Below, piece by piece: positions 1 to 12,794 of a stretch of DNA of 46,021 bases. The notes under the pieces were generated by a model. It was given only the letters and a program-made list of their open reading frames with translations. It was not told where the DNA came from and made no database searches. The stretch is taken from the NCBI GenBank assembly GCA_003667245.1, contig RCNN01000195.1:1-46021 (forward strand), read 5' to 3'. How positions within the stretch are numbered: the stretch's first letter is position 1; every line of letters begins with the position of its first letter. Position numbers and translations under genes: made by a program. Source of the DNA: Heterostelium multicystogenum (Eukaryota > Evosea > Eumycetozoa > Acytosteliales > Acytosteliaceae).

Positions 1-233
1 ACAGTATCTTGAGTAGTTTTTCAATAGAAAAGAAAGTAAAAAAGAATAAAGAAGAGGAAAGAAAAAGTTAGAAGCATAAGACATAGAAATGTTAGTATTA
101 AATACCACATTATTGGGATATTTGTTTGTTTACACTTACGAAAAGAGATATCTGGTTGTTCTTGTTGAGATTTGAGATAATTTTTGAGATTTATTATTAC
201 TATTTTTATTAATTGGGATGGATTGTAGAATCA

Positions 234-368
234 TTAACATCCTTGTAGATTGAAAGAAAGAGTTTTATATCCATTCCTCAATACAGATGCTGCAGTGACC
301 GAAGTACAACCAGCTTTTGAAAGCACCTCTGATAAAATTTGTTCATTTACTTCTTTTGTAGACAACAT
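234..368 (-). CDS. Possible small or partial gene at left edge
   Basis: Unrecognised. On the minus strand an ATG at 368 opens a 44-codon frame beginning MLSTKEVNEQILSEVL and ending NLQGC. Its codon use looks protein-like rather than random. Just downstream, another frame stays open to a GTAAGT donor near 139-144. One reading is therefore the first exon of a gene that runs off the left edge, with a frame break near 235. It could also be a chance frame. No signal peptide or known motif is visible. Confidence 0.3.
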   Translation of the reverse strand: MLSTKEVNEQILSEVLSKAGCTSVTAASVLRNGYKTLSFNLQGC

Positions 369-1139
369 TTGTCAAATTAAAATAACAAATTATAATGTTT
401 AAAAATTTAAACAAATTAAATAAGATTCAATGAATGATAGAGTTTGATAACAAATAAATAGATAGAGATAAAATGAAAACTGTCTGGATGTTGATATTTT
501 TTGAGAAAGTTAGCACTTACACTCTATTTTAGACATAATTACACATTTATTATATATAATGAAACTACACTCTTTCTAAAAATCCAAATAGAGAACAAAG
601 TAAATAATTCATTTTAATGTAATTTTATTTCTTGTAAATCATGGAAATATTGATCATGATTTCCTAAAAGATTTAACACTTTCCTGATAGTTTGCAATGA
701 CTTAATTTATTGGTATTCAATCCCGGGGGTTTTTAATAATATTAATGACTTTGAATAATATTAATAGTTGAATAATAGATCTCCATACATGATTTTGGGC
801 TTTATGGCATTGATAACCAATTGAAGTAGCTGATCAAACTCTGTATTTCCATAATAAATTGACATGAATTACCTATATCTAATTAAATATATATACAGAC
901 TTAACTGTGAACATGTATTAAGATGATTGATTTATTTAATTGATTAATTTTAGATTTATCCTTTTTTGGAGATCTTGAATTAAATAACTCCAAGTTAAAT
1001 CTCATTGCAAATAATTTTTCATATCCTTTTGACTTCTCTCCAAAGTTTTACTTTTATGCAAAAGTTTTCTTTGATCTAGTTTGTTGTTCGATTTTACTTA
1101 AGATCTATAAATGATTTTAAGATTGCTAGATTTATAGAT
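369..1139. other. Intergenic region, no gene seen
   Basis: AT-rich spacer of about 770 bases between the left-edge frame and the AAA ATPase gene. I find no credible coding frame, RNA gene or repeat in it. It presumably carries the promoters of both flanking, divergently oriented frames. Confidence 0.5.
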
Positions 1140-3962
<2,823 letters not shown>

Positions 3963-4750
3963 ATTCATTCTGACTCATTATTTCAACCGCTTCTAATTCA
4001 ACTCGATCACAATTTCAATTTTAACCAAATACCATATACCAGTAACTACGGTGACCAACCAAAAGTGTTTTGTCTCACGAGCATCACTTTTGATCATCAT
4101 ACTCAAACTACTTCAATGAACGATCTACTAATGAATGTATTCACCATAATTATAACCAAAAACCATAACCAATAGCTATTAACCAATACCATTACCATTA
4201 CCACTACCAGTTCCATTACCATTACCATTAATATTTGATTTCATTTTTCTTCTTTTGAGATAGAGACTTCTCCAAAAACAGGTGCCAGTAAGAGTTCATT
4301 TTGATTTAACTTTGGGGATATTTCTGATTTATGGTTGGTTCTATCCAGAGTATTTATGGTTTGGATGTGATTCTCAGGTTAAAAATAAATAAAATGTTAG
4401 CTGCTAAAACCAATCGATGCCAATAAACATTGTTGATTGAGCCATATGCTTATTTGAATGCTTATTTGATAAAACGGTTGATATCATATATTATTAACAT
4501 GTTAAAAGGTTTGAAATTATGTATATGCCAATACACCTGTGGTTGTGCTGTATTCTACTTCACATCTATAAGATGGCTCTGCTTGATGTCGTTCAGGCTC
4601 TTATTAATTTTAGTCTATAATAGTTTGGCAGATTTATAATGGTTATTGTTGGTGGGTTGTATGTTAGTTAGCTACTCTGATGTGGATGGTATTGTTGTTG
4701 GTGAGAAAAGAGACAATAGGTGGAGAAAGTTGATAGATGTGAAGAGATGT
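3963..4750. other. Intergenic region between convergent genes
   Basis: Spacer of about 790 bases between the ends of the AFG2-like gene and the splicing-factor gene. It holds a degenerate trinucleotide-type tract (ACCATT/ACCACT units, about 4186-4232). The forward frame at 4430-4639 has no protein-like character. Nothing else recognised. Confidence 0.5.
4186..4232. repeat. Degenerate (ACCATT)n tract
   Basis: About eight imperfect ACCATT/ACCACT/CCAGTT hexamers in a non-coding spacer. This is a simple-sequence tract with no sign of coding use. Confidence 0.7.
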
Positions 4751-5838
4751 TTATGGTGAATGTGATTTTGGTGACTCACTTCTGTCACGTTGTGGACTAC
4801 CGTCTCTTGGGGATCCAGAAGAGGGGTTACCGTTGCTTGCACTGTTGGCTCTGTCTTCGTAATCGCTTGGTCTATCGTCACCACCTCTGCTGCTGTTGTG
4901 GTAGCTTCCATTGTCTTGATCACGGAAACGATCTGGCTCGTCTCTTCTGTCAGAACGCTCGTCTCTTCTGTCACGATCGTCGTCTCTAATGCTACCTCTG
5001 TCGTCACGTTCATCCCTCAATGGTCTATCGTCACGATCGTCTCTAATGGGACGGTCATCACGACGATCACGGTCGTCACGGTCGTCTCTGAATCTGTCAC
5101 GATCGTCACGATCGTCTCTGTATCTGTCTCCACTGCTACCACGGTCATCTCTGAATCTGTCACGACGATCGTCACGGCGGTCATCACGACGGTCACCGTA
5201 TCTGTCGTCACGACGGTCGTCACGACGATCATCACGACGGTCATCACGACGATCACGTTCATCTCTGTAACGATCGCTTTCATATGGGTGGTAACGGCTC
5301 TTGTTGTTGTCGAGGAGAGTTCCACGAGTGTCAGCGTACATTGGGTTACGTGGACGGTGTGGACAGTCACGAGCAAAGTGACCAACACGGTGGCAGTTGA
5401 AGCATGAAGAGTCACGCATGCTTCTTGGTGGTGAACGTCCACGTGGATCTCTTGATCCATATCTGTCACGGTCATAACCACCACGGAATCTGTCGTCACG
5501 ACGATCACGATCGTCCTTAGCACGCTCTAAAATTACACGATGTCCATCGATGACACCCTCACGATTCTTTAAAACTTCAACGGCATCGCGCTCATACTTC
5601 ATCTCGATGAAAGCATAATCTCCGAATCCCGAATAAACCTCATAGACAGGACCCCATTTTCTAAAGAAGTCTTCAATATCTCTTTTACTGGTACGTTCAG
5701 TGATACCTTATTTATATAATAATAACAATAACAACAACAACAACAACCACAGCAAACATGTTAGTTAATAAAAACTTCCTTTTTTATACACTACTTTACT
5801 AATATCAAATAAAACTTACCTTTTACAAAAATCTTCAT
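4751..5838 (-). CDS. RRM + CCHC zinc-knuckle RD-rich splicing factor
   Basis: SR-like RNA-binding protein of about 324 residues, expected in nuclear speckles in pre-mRNA splicing. Exon 1 (5838-5820) encodes the RNP2 strand MKIFVKG. After an intron at 5819-5707 (GTAAGT donor) exon 2 continues ITERTSKRDIEDFFRKWG, and the RNP1-like GFGDYAFIEM follows. The single RRM is followed by RGRSPPR and a zinc knuckle, CFNCHRVGHFARDC (C-x2-C-x4-H-x4-C). A long RD/RDD repeat tail (about residues 150-280) follows, and then a short SP-rich C-terminus ending SPKSHSP. The RRM-knuckle order resembles plant RSZ and animal SRSF7 proteins, but the tail uses Arg-Asp instead of Arg-Ser. The frame is intact. The spacer upstream is very TA-rich. 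Confidence 0.85.
4989..5270 (-). repeat. Tandem RDD-coding minisatellite
   Basis: Inside the splicing-factor gene, short units coding Arg-Asp-Asp(-Arg) recur dozens of times with strong nucleotide similarity (CGTGACGAC/CGTCGTGAT variants). The array keeps all other frames open, which explains the long open frames on the opposite strand. Unit number is likely to vary between strains. Confidence 0.8.
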
Positions 5839-6275
5839 TTTATTAAAGTTAATTTATATATATATATATATATATGTTATACTAAAATATAATATCTATG
5901 ACTATATAGATTTGTAAAGATATATATGTATATATATATATAATATATGTGTATGTATGTATATATATATAATATATTACTAACTAATTATCTATATTTG
6001 GCTGTTTTGTCTAGACAAACTAGTTTTTTTAGTGGTTCTTGTGGAAGTTGCTTGAGCGAGATGTAGTTTTTTTTTTAAAATTATTTATATTTATTTTCTA
6101 TTTATTAATGGATTTTTTTAAAACTTGAGAATTCGAATTATTTATTAATTGCTGAAAAATTAAAAATGAATTTTAAGTGAAGTTGACAAAACAACCCTTC
6201 CTTGCTATGCTTTAAAACTTTGTTATAAATTGTTGATTGATTTGGATCTACTACTGAGTTGGCAATATCATCAAT
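5839..6275. promoter_or_regulatory. TA-rich divergent promoter region
   Basis: Spacer of about 440 bases between the splicing-factor start (minus) and the Nur1-like start (plus). It contains (TA)n tracts at about 5852-5875 and 5920-5970 and T runs near 6065-6125. It probably holds both promoters. No defined factor site was identified. Confidence 0.5.
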
Positions 6276-8078
6276 ATGAATAATAGCAATAATATATTTC
6301 AGAGTCAGAGTGGGGGCATAGGTTTATATAGAAGATCATCCTCAAGTAAGCAACCACAACAACAGCAGCAGCAGCAACATGAGAATGAATTTATAAACAA
6401 TAGTCAACAACAACAACAACAACCATCACAATCATCACAACCACAGCAAAGAAGATCTTCTCTATATAAATATGTTGCCACTCCACCTACTCCTAATAAT
6501 ATATTCACAAAGAGAGCTTCTGTGATCCCAACTACGACTTCTACTGGCTCGAGCACTTCTACGACTTTTACTCCGACTACTCCTGTGAGTGTACTTAAAA
6601 GTGGTGTAGGTAATGCTGGTAGTGGCGGAAGTGGTGGTTCATTTGGTAATGTTCTGAATACTCCATTGACTGCGAGAAAAAGTGTTACAATGTCTGCGAT
6701 CAAACCAAAAATACATTCATATCCATATCCGTCTTCACCTATCGGTGGTGGTGGAATCGGCTCAAATCAATCGTCATCGTCAACTCCCACATTCCCAATT
6801 TCACCGTATAGCAGCAACAGCAACAATATATCGACACAGTTTATGGATACAAGCCAGTCATTCTACTATTCACCTGATGATTTAGACAACTCAGGAATGG
6901 CTGGTACACAAGAATGCTTTGCAGAAGATGACGATAGCAACAGCACCAATAAGATATTGGACGACAGTTTGATCATGGATGCAAACAAATCTACTCCTGC
7001 CAAATTGAAATCAAAATCAACAAAACAACGTATTCAAGATATCATTACCTATCCAATCGACAAATGGGATGAATTCTACGAAGACACTCTTATACTATTC
7101 AACAATCCAATCTATAACTCATGCATGTAGGTATTCTACAACCTATTCCCAAGTCACTATCACATTGCAACTAACCGCTTATAAAAATAACTCACTGAAC
7201 GATCGTCTAGATATGTAATATGTATAATATTAAATTCATTACTTTTTGGCTATTCAATTGAATTGTTTGGAAATGTAAGCTATTTGCTGGACTATTGCAT
7301 AACTATAATAATAATTGACACCAGATCTCTACTGAATCTAGATCATAGGTATTCCACTAATCATCATCTCAGGATTAAATTGTTTATATTATCTAAACTC
7401 CAAGAAAAAAGTTCATCTATATCGCTTTCAAAGTGTAAGTTCACTGTCCTCTGGCAATAATGCCAATCTATAGATTCATGCAGACCCAACTTACAGCTCT
7501 CTTCCAATTGGAAACACACCTGTTTATATAATTTTATTGTAGAATCAACTTCAAAGTCCGAATATGCATATCGAATCGATTGAAACACCAATGGGATCAG
7601 TTGACAATGTTGTTGTTTTGGAAGTTTGGGACCCAAGTATGTATAATGCCCATTATGTAAAGATTATAATCAATCAAGTATTAATGATGCATCCTATGAC
7701 CGATATTTTTAGAATTCACAAGTCAAACTATTTTTACATTCTTTTCACCACTGCATGTCGCGTTGATGGTATCTGCAGGATCGGACCTCAATCGTTTTAT
7801 TAATTTCACAATTCTATCAATCTTAATTTCAATGGGTGTAAGTAGTAAACAATTCCACTATCCAACATTCATTTTATTAACTTTTTAATAAACATTACTG
7901 CACCAAAATCAACAACAACAACAATGAATAGATTTATTTCATTACCTTAAAATACGATGGAAAGATAAGAGATGAAAAGATAGTATTTGCACAATTATGC
8001 GAGGAATACAATCACCAATTCAAACCGAAACCATATACAAGAGATGCACAATCACAGACAGAAACCAAATTTAAGTAG
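6276..8078 (+). CDS. Nur1-like (DUF2418) nuclear-rim membrane protein
   Basis: Six exons join in frame with no break: 6276-7126, 7211-7274, 7342-7434, 7543-7636, 7713-7837, 7932-8078 (457 residues). About 240 N-terminal residues are low complexity (Q, S, T, G) and carry basic RRSS/RKSV patches. The C-terminal part reads ITYPIDKWDEFYEDT, a hydrophobic segment (YVICIILNSLLFGYS), a second one (IIGIPLIIISGLNCLYYL), then VVVLEVWDPKF and FTFFSPLHVALMV, and a third hydrophobic stretch. The pattern E-VWDP followed by F-FSPLHV recalls fungal Nur1/DUF2418 proteins, which sit at the inner nuclear membrane with LEM-domain proteins and help tether silent chromatin. The family assignment rests on remembered motifs and is tentative. 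The exon model is strong because every junction keeps phase at consensus splice sites. Confidence 0.6.
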
Positions 8079-8474
8079 ATCCTTTTAAAAGGATCCATTG
8101 AGTGAAATTAAACTGAAGACTTCTAACAGTTTTTCATTCTATCCAGAAGTCTCCATCAGATATTCAATAAAGACAATCTAATCTATATTTGTTTCTCATT
8201 GCTATTACTATTTCCATCAAATCTATTTACTATTTTTGTTGATACTGATTGATCTCTGCTTAAATGACCACGACTAAATTCAACGTTACCTGTTTTTCGT
8301 ATCGATTTTTTTTACAATTTTTTATTTTATTTCTTTTTTTTTGTTTTTTGTTTTTTGTCGTGCTCCCTGTTGAACAAAAAATAAAAAAATGTTTGTAATT
8401 TTTTCTTCTTTAAGTCACTCACCTCTGTTTTTGTGTATTATCTCTTTCAACAGAAAGTAAAGTAACAATCAAAC
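8079..8474 (+). promoter_or_regulatory. T-rich leader/promoter of S20
   Basis: About 395 bases with long T/TTTTG runs (about 8306-8360), typical of dictyostelid promoters and 5' leaders, then TTTCAACAGA just before the coding region. That acceptor-like motif could end a 5' UTR intron, but no donor was fixed. Confidence 0.45.
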
Positions 8475-8935
8475 ATGTCTATGATTCCACCAAAGAAAGT
8501 CGAGGGAGAGCAAGTTGCCGCCCCACAAACCTCAAAGATCTCCATCACTTTGAGCTCAACCAACCCAAAGGCTTTGGAGCGTGTTTGCTCTGATCTCATC
8601 GATCTCGCCAAGAAGAAGCGTGTCAGAGCAAAGGGTCCAATCCGTATGCCAAACCGTGTCTTGCGTATCACCACCCGTAAGTCACCATGTGGTGAGGGTA
8701 CCAACACCTGGGATCGTTTTCGAAATGAGAATCCCACAAGCGTGTCATCCACATCTTGTCCACCCAAGATTTCCTTAAGGATATGGTAAGTTTTAAAACA
8801 ACAATAATATCAATTAAATAATTGTAGTAGTAACTAATATATTCAATCATTAATCATCTGTAGAACTCCATCTCCATCGAAATCGGTGTTGTTGTTGAAG
8901 TCACCATGAACAAGAAGGAAGAAAAGACCAACTAA
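8475..8935 (+). CDS. rps20: 40S ribosomal protein S20 (uS10)
   Basis: Small-subunit protein of the decoding-side head. The frame begins MSMIPPKK and includes [37 protein letters not shown] and [10 protein letters not shown], all near-invariant in eukaryotic S20. After GTNTWDRF the printed frame is lost. One extra T in the run at 8717-8720 and one extra C in the run at 8733-8735 account for it; allowing for them gives EMRIHKRVIHI and [11 protein letters not shown] phase-0 intron (8786-8863, GTAAGT donor) precedes the last exon, [15 protein letters not shown] and so on, ending at the TAA at 8933. Two indels in so conserved a housekeeping gene are best explained as sequence errors. Confidence 0.95.
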
Positions 8936-9113
8936 ATTTGCTGTTAGAAATAAATAACATTTTCTTTGGTGAATAATTTCCCTCGAAAGATCTTAACAAA
9001 ACAAAATTTATAACATTCATTTATAAGTCTATTTATGCGGTATTGATTTAGTATTAACATGAACAACATTGCATAATGGTAAGTTTTATGTTGTTGTATT
9101 ATACATTTGTAGA

Positions 9114-9338
9114 ATGAATAACTCATCCTTCATTTGTTTGTATATTTTCTATTGTGTATTATCATTGTCGAAATGTGCAAACCAATGTGATGTCCATGAG
9201 CTGGAGTTGGTACCACCTACAGCCAAACTAAAAATAGTAACATTATTTCAAAGATTGTATAAAATCGCTGAAGACACAGATATTTACATATTTAATTCTA
9301 GAGTATATATAATCTTCAATCAATTACATTCCCAATAA
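9114..9338 (+). CDS. Possible small secreted protein
   Basis: Unrecognised 74-codon frame from the ATG at 9114 (45 bases further upstream another in-frame ATG exists at 9069). The start MNNSSFICLYIFYCVLSLSKC resembles a signal peptide. It is followed by a mixed, protein-like sequence including HELELVPPTAKLKIVTLF. A short GTAAGT...TTGTAG segment (9079-9113) just upstream could be an intron, but at about 35 bases it would be unusually small. Without an informative motif it may be chance. Confidence 0.3.
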   Translation: MNNSSFICLYIFYCVLSLSKCANQCDVHELELVPPTAKLKIVTLFQRLYKIAEDTDIYIFNSRVYIIFNQLHSQ

Positions 9339-9658
9339 TAAAATAAACAACCAATCCTATGATCTTCGATTGATATAAGTAATAGAACCTATTGAAAGTT
9401 GAGTCTGGAGTGATCACCAACACAGGTAATTTAAAAGTAATACTGTGATTAATTTAATTGATTGATTGATTGAATGATGAATACGCCTCTTGATTACTCC
9501 TTTTTTACTTGAGCATCTTTGAGAATGAAAACAACCAACCAATTGAAATTAACCAATCAATTAACACTCAATCAAATTAATGAAATCAATTTGATCATAA
9601 AAACTTCATGATCCAATAAGACGTTGGATAATTCAATCACATGCAAACCCCAAATTAG

Positions 9659-9693
9659 ACCACGATCATCTCTCGAAAATCGTGGTATTTTTT
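9659..9693 (+). repeat. Perfect hairpin followed by T run
   Basis: Arms ACCACGAT (9659-9666) and ATCGTGGT (9679-9686) are perfect complements around a 12-base loop and are followed by a run of T from 9688. This resembles the 3' end of a small RNA or a terminator-like hairpin. No promoter was identified. Confidence 0.4.
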
Positions 9694-10390
9694 GAGTATT
9701 TTAGGCACTATTTAAAGAGTAACAGATAAAAAAACACTTTAGAATCATACCTTGAGATTTACAATAAACAGAAACTCAATCAAATGAATTATAATGGGTG
9801 CTGCACTGCGAATAAGCTCCTATACCTCACTACTCAGACTATATACACAACAACAACAATAATTTAGAGTCGTAAAGTGAGTAGCATCTTTATTTATTAT
9901 TGAATTCAGGGATGGTAGTTTGATAGATTGAAGGGATGATTGATTGAGTGATTAACTCCAACAACAACAACACTCTTACTAAAATTCGATATTAGAAGTT
10001 TAAAATTGGTTTTTCGAGATTATTACTATCAACCAATTGATATGCCTCCATTGTTTAGGAGTTTGTAGTTTAGATGAGATGGAGGAAAGCTCAGTATTGG
10101 AAGGTTAGGTGACAATGTCTAAATTGTATTTTAACGAATCACCTCACGAATCACAATAAGTGGAGTAGCAAACAATACTACAATTAAGTTGATCATCCCA
10201 CCTCACTCACAGTTCAAAAAATAAAACAGTTCAACTTTAACAAAGTTTGTTTGTTTGTTATGTTCCATATCATCAATCAAAATATTATAATATATTTAAT
10301 ACAATGTGGTTGGTTTGAACAATCAGGTTGGTTGCTAAAATAAATATGTAGTAAGTAGGCTGATCATCGATATTTCCAGAGCACGCTTCG

Positions 10391-10524
10391 TTTCAGTTGT
10401 TTTTTGATTAGGTTGTGTATTTTTGGTGGATGGATCGGTGGTAGTGGTGATAGAAAGCTATCCACCTGTGTGGTTGCTTTGTGAACAAGGTAGCCATCAC
10501 ATCACCCACAATCCAAAACTGAAA
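10391..10524 (+). ncRNA. Candidate structured non-coding RNA
   Basis: Nested complementary segments span about 134 bases. TTTCAGTT (10391-10398) pairs with AACTGAAA (10517-10524). GGTTGTG (10411-10417) pairs with CACAATC (10507-10513, one wobble). GGTGGAT (10425-10431) pairs with ATCCACC (10460-10466). An internal hairpin, GGTTGC...GTAGCC, lies at about 10472-10494. The first two stems and the two internal hairpins nest without conflict. Base composition is noticeably less AT-rich than the surroundings. The strand is arbitrary. This rests only on complementarity seen by eye. Confidence 0.35.
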
Positions 10525-10544
10525 TAAATCTTAAAATTTATTTC
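10521..10544. repeat. 9-bp inverted repeat (GAAATAAAT)
   Basis: GAAATAAAT and ATTTATTTC form a perfect 9-base stem with a short loop, directly abutting the candidate structured RNA. It could be a terminator-like or processing hairpin. Confidence 0.4.
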
Positions 10545-11076
10545 ACATTCTTTGGTGCTATGGTGTTGCAAACACAGTTTCATTCGCATTTGCAATAGAA
10601 CCGATTGTGATCTATATTTATAAATTCTTTTTAAAAGCCAGGTTGTGGGTGATGGTGAAACAGGTGAACGCCAGAATTAATATGATATTCTCGCTTTCAA
10701 ATATAGGCGTGATCTTCTATCCATTTGATTTAAGAGACCCAAAAACCAAATATCATTTATTTTTTTTGTGTTTCTATGATTCAAAATGGCTGGTCATCCA
10801 CTTGCGAAAGTGGCCTGTTTTCTTTTAAAAAACCTCAATCCCTATCAAAAACAATCTACTATAATCCAGATTCTTGGATCTTCAACCCAATGGTCAAATC
10901 TAATCCCAATCCAAAATCAGAATTATTTCCTTTTTTCGATCAATTCCTTATTCAGATTTAAAAAAGAGAGAATACTATATATCAAACTACACCAAAATAT
11001 AGCCACACGTGAGGTTGTGGGGGGTAGTGGCTTTTCTACTTTTAACCTATGGCAAAAATTTTGAAGAAACATTCCA

Positions 11077-11119
11077 TGCAAACCTTTGGCGTATCGTGGT
11101 TTGCAAAAACCTATAAATA
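11077..11119 (+). promoter_or_regulatory. Inverted repeat plus TATA-like box
   Basis: TGCAAACC (11077-11084) and GGTTTGCA (11098-11105) are perfect 8-base arms around 13 bases, followed by CTATAAATA (11111-11119). TTGA and TCAA words, which are STATc-type half sites in Dictyostelium ecm promoters, lie just downstream (11135-11149). The block is about 475 bases upstream of the matrix-protein ATG, so it would imply a long leader. Its role is inference. Confidence 0.35.
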
Positions 11120-11593
11120 CAGATCATGATCAGTTTGACAAATCATCAAAAAACCGAACAAATATTTCAACTTTATATATATCTCTTTCTTATTATCTTT
11201 TTTTTTATATCTATATTTTAAAATCCTGCATTTGTTATTTTCCCGACTTGTTTTTCACAAAGAAACAATATTATTTAATATCTTTATTTCTATATCAATT
11301 CAATCAATATATTTTTTAGATACATCAATATTATTGTTATCTTTCATATCATATCTATTAAGTTTCATTTTTTATATATCATTTTAAATATCATTTTTCC
11401 ACAATTCGTTTTTGATCTAGTTTAATTTTTTTTTTAATATTCCTTTTAGTTAATTTACATCAGTTAATTAATATCCAGATCTTTATATTATCTTCTCGAT
11501 TCATTTTCCAAAATTCGTTTATTTACTTTACATTTCTTTTAATTAATATCCAATTTTTTTTTTTTCACCAACTAAATCTCATTTTAATCGAAA

Positions 11594-12649
11594 ATGTTCA
11601 AACCAATCATTTCCATTTTAGTTTTATTTATTACTTTTTCAATCATCAATGTCAATGGACAATTGTCTATTGGAGGTGGACTTAACTACTGCTTACCTCA
11701 CCTGCAATAGCAACGATAAATGCTACACCGATAAGTGTGGTGGAATTGGACAATGCTTCAGCAATCCAGTTAACTGCAATTCAAACGATAAATGCATGAT
11801 CGACACCTGCCACCCAGTAACTGGTTGTGTACATACTCCAAAGAATTGCAGCGATTCCAACCCATTCACTCTCGATACATGTGACAGTCGTGTTGGTTGC
11901 GTCCATACTCCTTTCACATGCTCCAATAGCTCAATCTGCCCAACTAACAATGATCCATGTGTTACTCAATTCATCAACAATGGTGTCTGCTGCCAATACT
12001 CAACACCATGTGACGACTTCAACCCATGCACAGTAGACTCTTGCTCAAACACTACTGGTTGCACTCATACTCCAGTTGTTTGCAATGACAACAATCCATG
12101 CACTGAAGACTCATGCTCCGCCACTGCAGGTGGTTGTGTTTTCACTCCAATCGCTTTGTGATGACAACAACAAGTGCACCATTGATTCATGCAATGCCAA
12201 CTCCACAGCTGGAAACAACTGCGTCCACACCGAAATTAGCTGCGACGACAACAACCCAAATACCATTGATACCTGCCAACCAAATGTTGGATGTATTCAC
12301 CACTTGGCCACCACTTGCGACGACAACAACAAATGTACCAACGACTATGTTAACACTACCACTGGTCAATGTGAATATAGTCCAAAATCATGTGGTACTG
12401 ATACTTTTTGCACCAGATGGATGTGTGATCCAGTAAATGGTTGTGTTGCCACCGCTCCAAATTGTGATGACGGTAACCCATGCACTCTTGATTTTTTGTG
12501 ATTCCTCAACTCAAACCTGCAGTCATGTCCAAAAGAGTTGTAACGATAAGAATAGATGTACTTTTGACACCTGTGATGTCCAAACAGGTTTATGTTCCAA
12601 ATACACCAATTCCAAATTGTTAATATTTATAATCCAAATATATATTTAA
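11594..12649 (+). CDS. Cysteine-rich extracellular matrix protein (CTDC repeats)
   Basis: Secreted protein of the Dictyostelium ecm family, whose members build the cellulose-rich slug sheath and stalk. The start MFKPIISILVLFITFSIINV is a signal peptide. The body is about a dozen 22-25-residue repeats of the type C-DDNNPCT-DSC followed by GC-HTP, the Dicty_CTDC pattern. It is much shorter than ecmA/ecmB (about 350 residues). Three frame breaks interrupt it: one between about 11650 and 11700, one at the T run 12155-12157 and one at 12492-12497. The last two are extra Ts whose removal restores a repeat. The C-terminus after SKYTNSK may be misread. The next gene (SCAI) is convergent, with its stop 146 bases beyond. 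No membrane segment or GPI signal is obvious. Confidence 0.85.
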
Positions 12650-12794
12650 TAGAGTTTAATTTAAAATAATTTTAATTTAAAAAGAGTAAAATACATGTCT
12701 TTTCCAAATTGCCATATGGCAACTTTAAAAATCCTGCGAGGAACTCTTATTATTAAAGAAGAAAGAATTAATTTATGTGAATTAAATAGTAATG

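Larger units (their letters stand above)
9339..11593. other. 2.2-kb gene-poor region upstream of matrix gene
   Basis: No credible gene. Overlapping forward frames at 10607-11064 are short and lack protein-like features. The region instead contains several inverted repeats (9659-9686, 10391-10524, 10521-10544, 11077-11105) and, at its right end, long T-rich tracts leading into the matrix-protein gene. Long complex promoters are known for Dictyostelium ecm genes, so part of it may be regulatory. The structured block may be an RNA gene. Confidence 0.5.

Noticed and set aside
4430..4639. 69-codon forward frame
   Set aside because: No motif or splice context; sits between two convergent gene ends.
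4790..5407. 205-codon forward frame over the RD-repeat region
   Set aside because: It is the mirror of the Arg-Asp repeat codons, has only V/T/S-rich composition, and the minus-strand RRM/zinc-knuckle protein explains the region.
8475..8935. Programmed ribosomal frameshifting in S20 and other genes
   Set aside because: Breaks occur in unrelated genes at plain homopolymers, sometimes twice within 20 bases, without slippery heptamers or pseudoknots.
10607..11064. Three overlapping forward frames in the gene desert
   Set aside because: Short, mutually overlapping, no motif, and no splice logic joining them.
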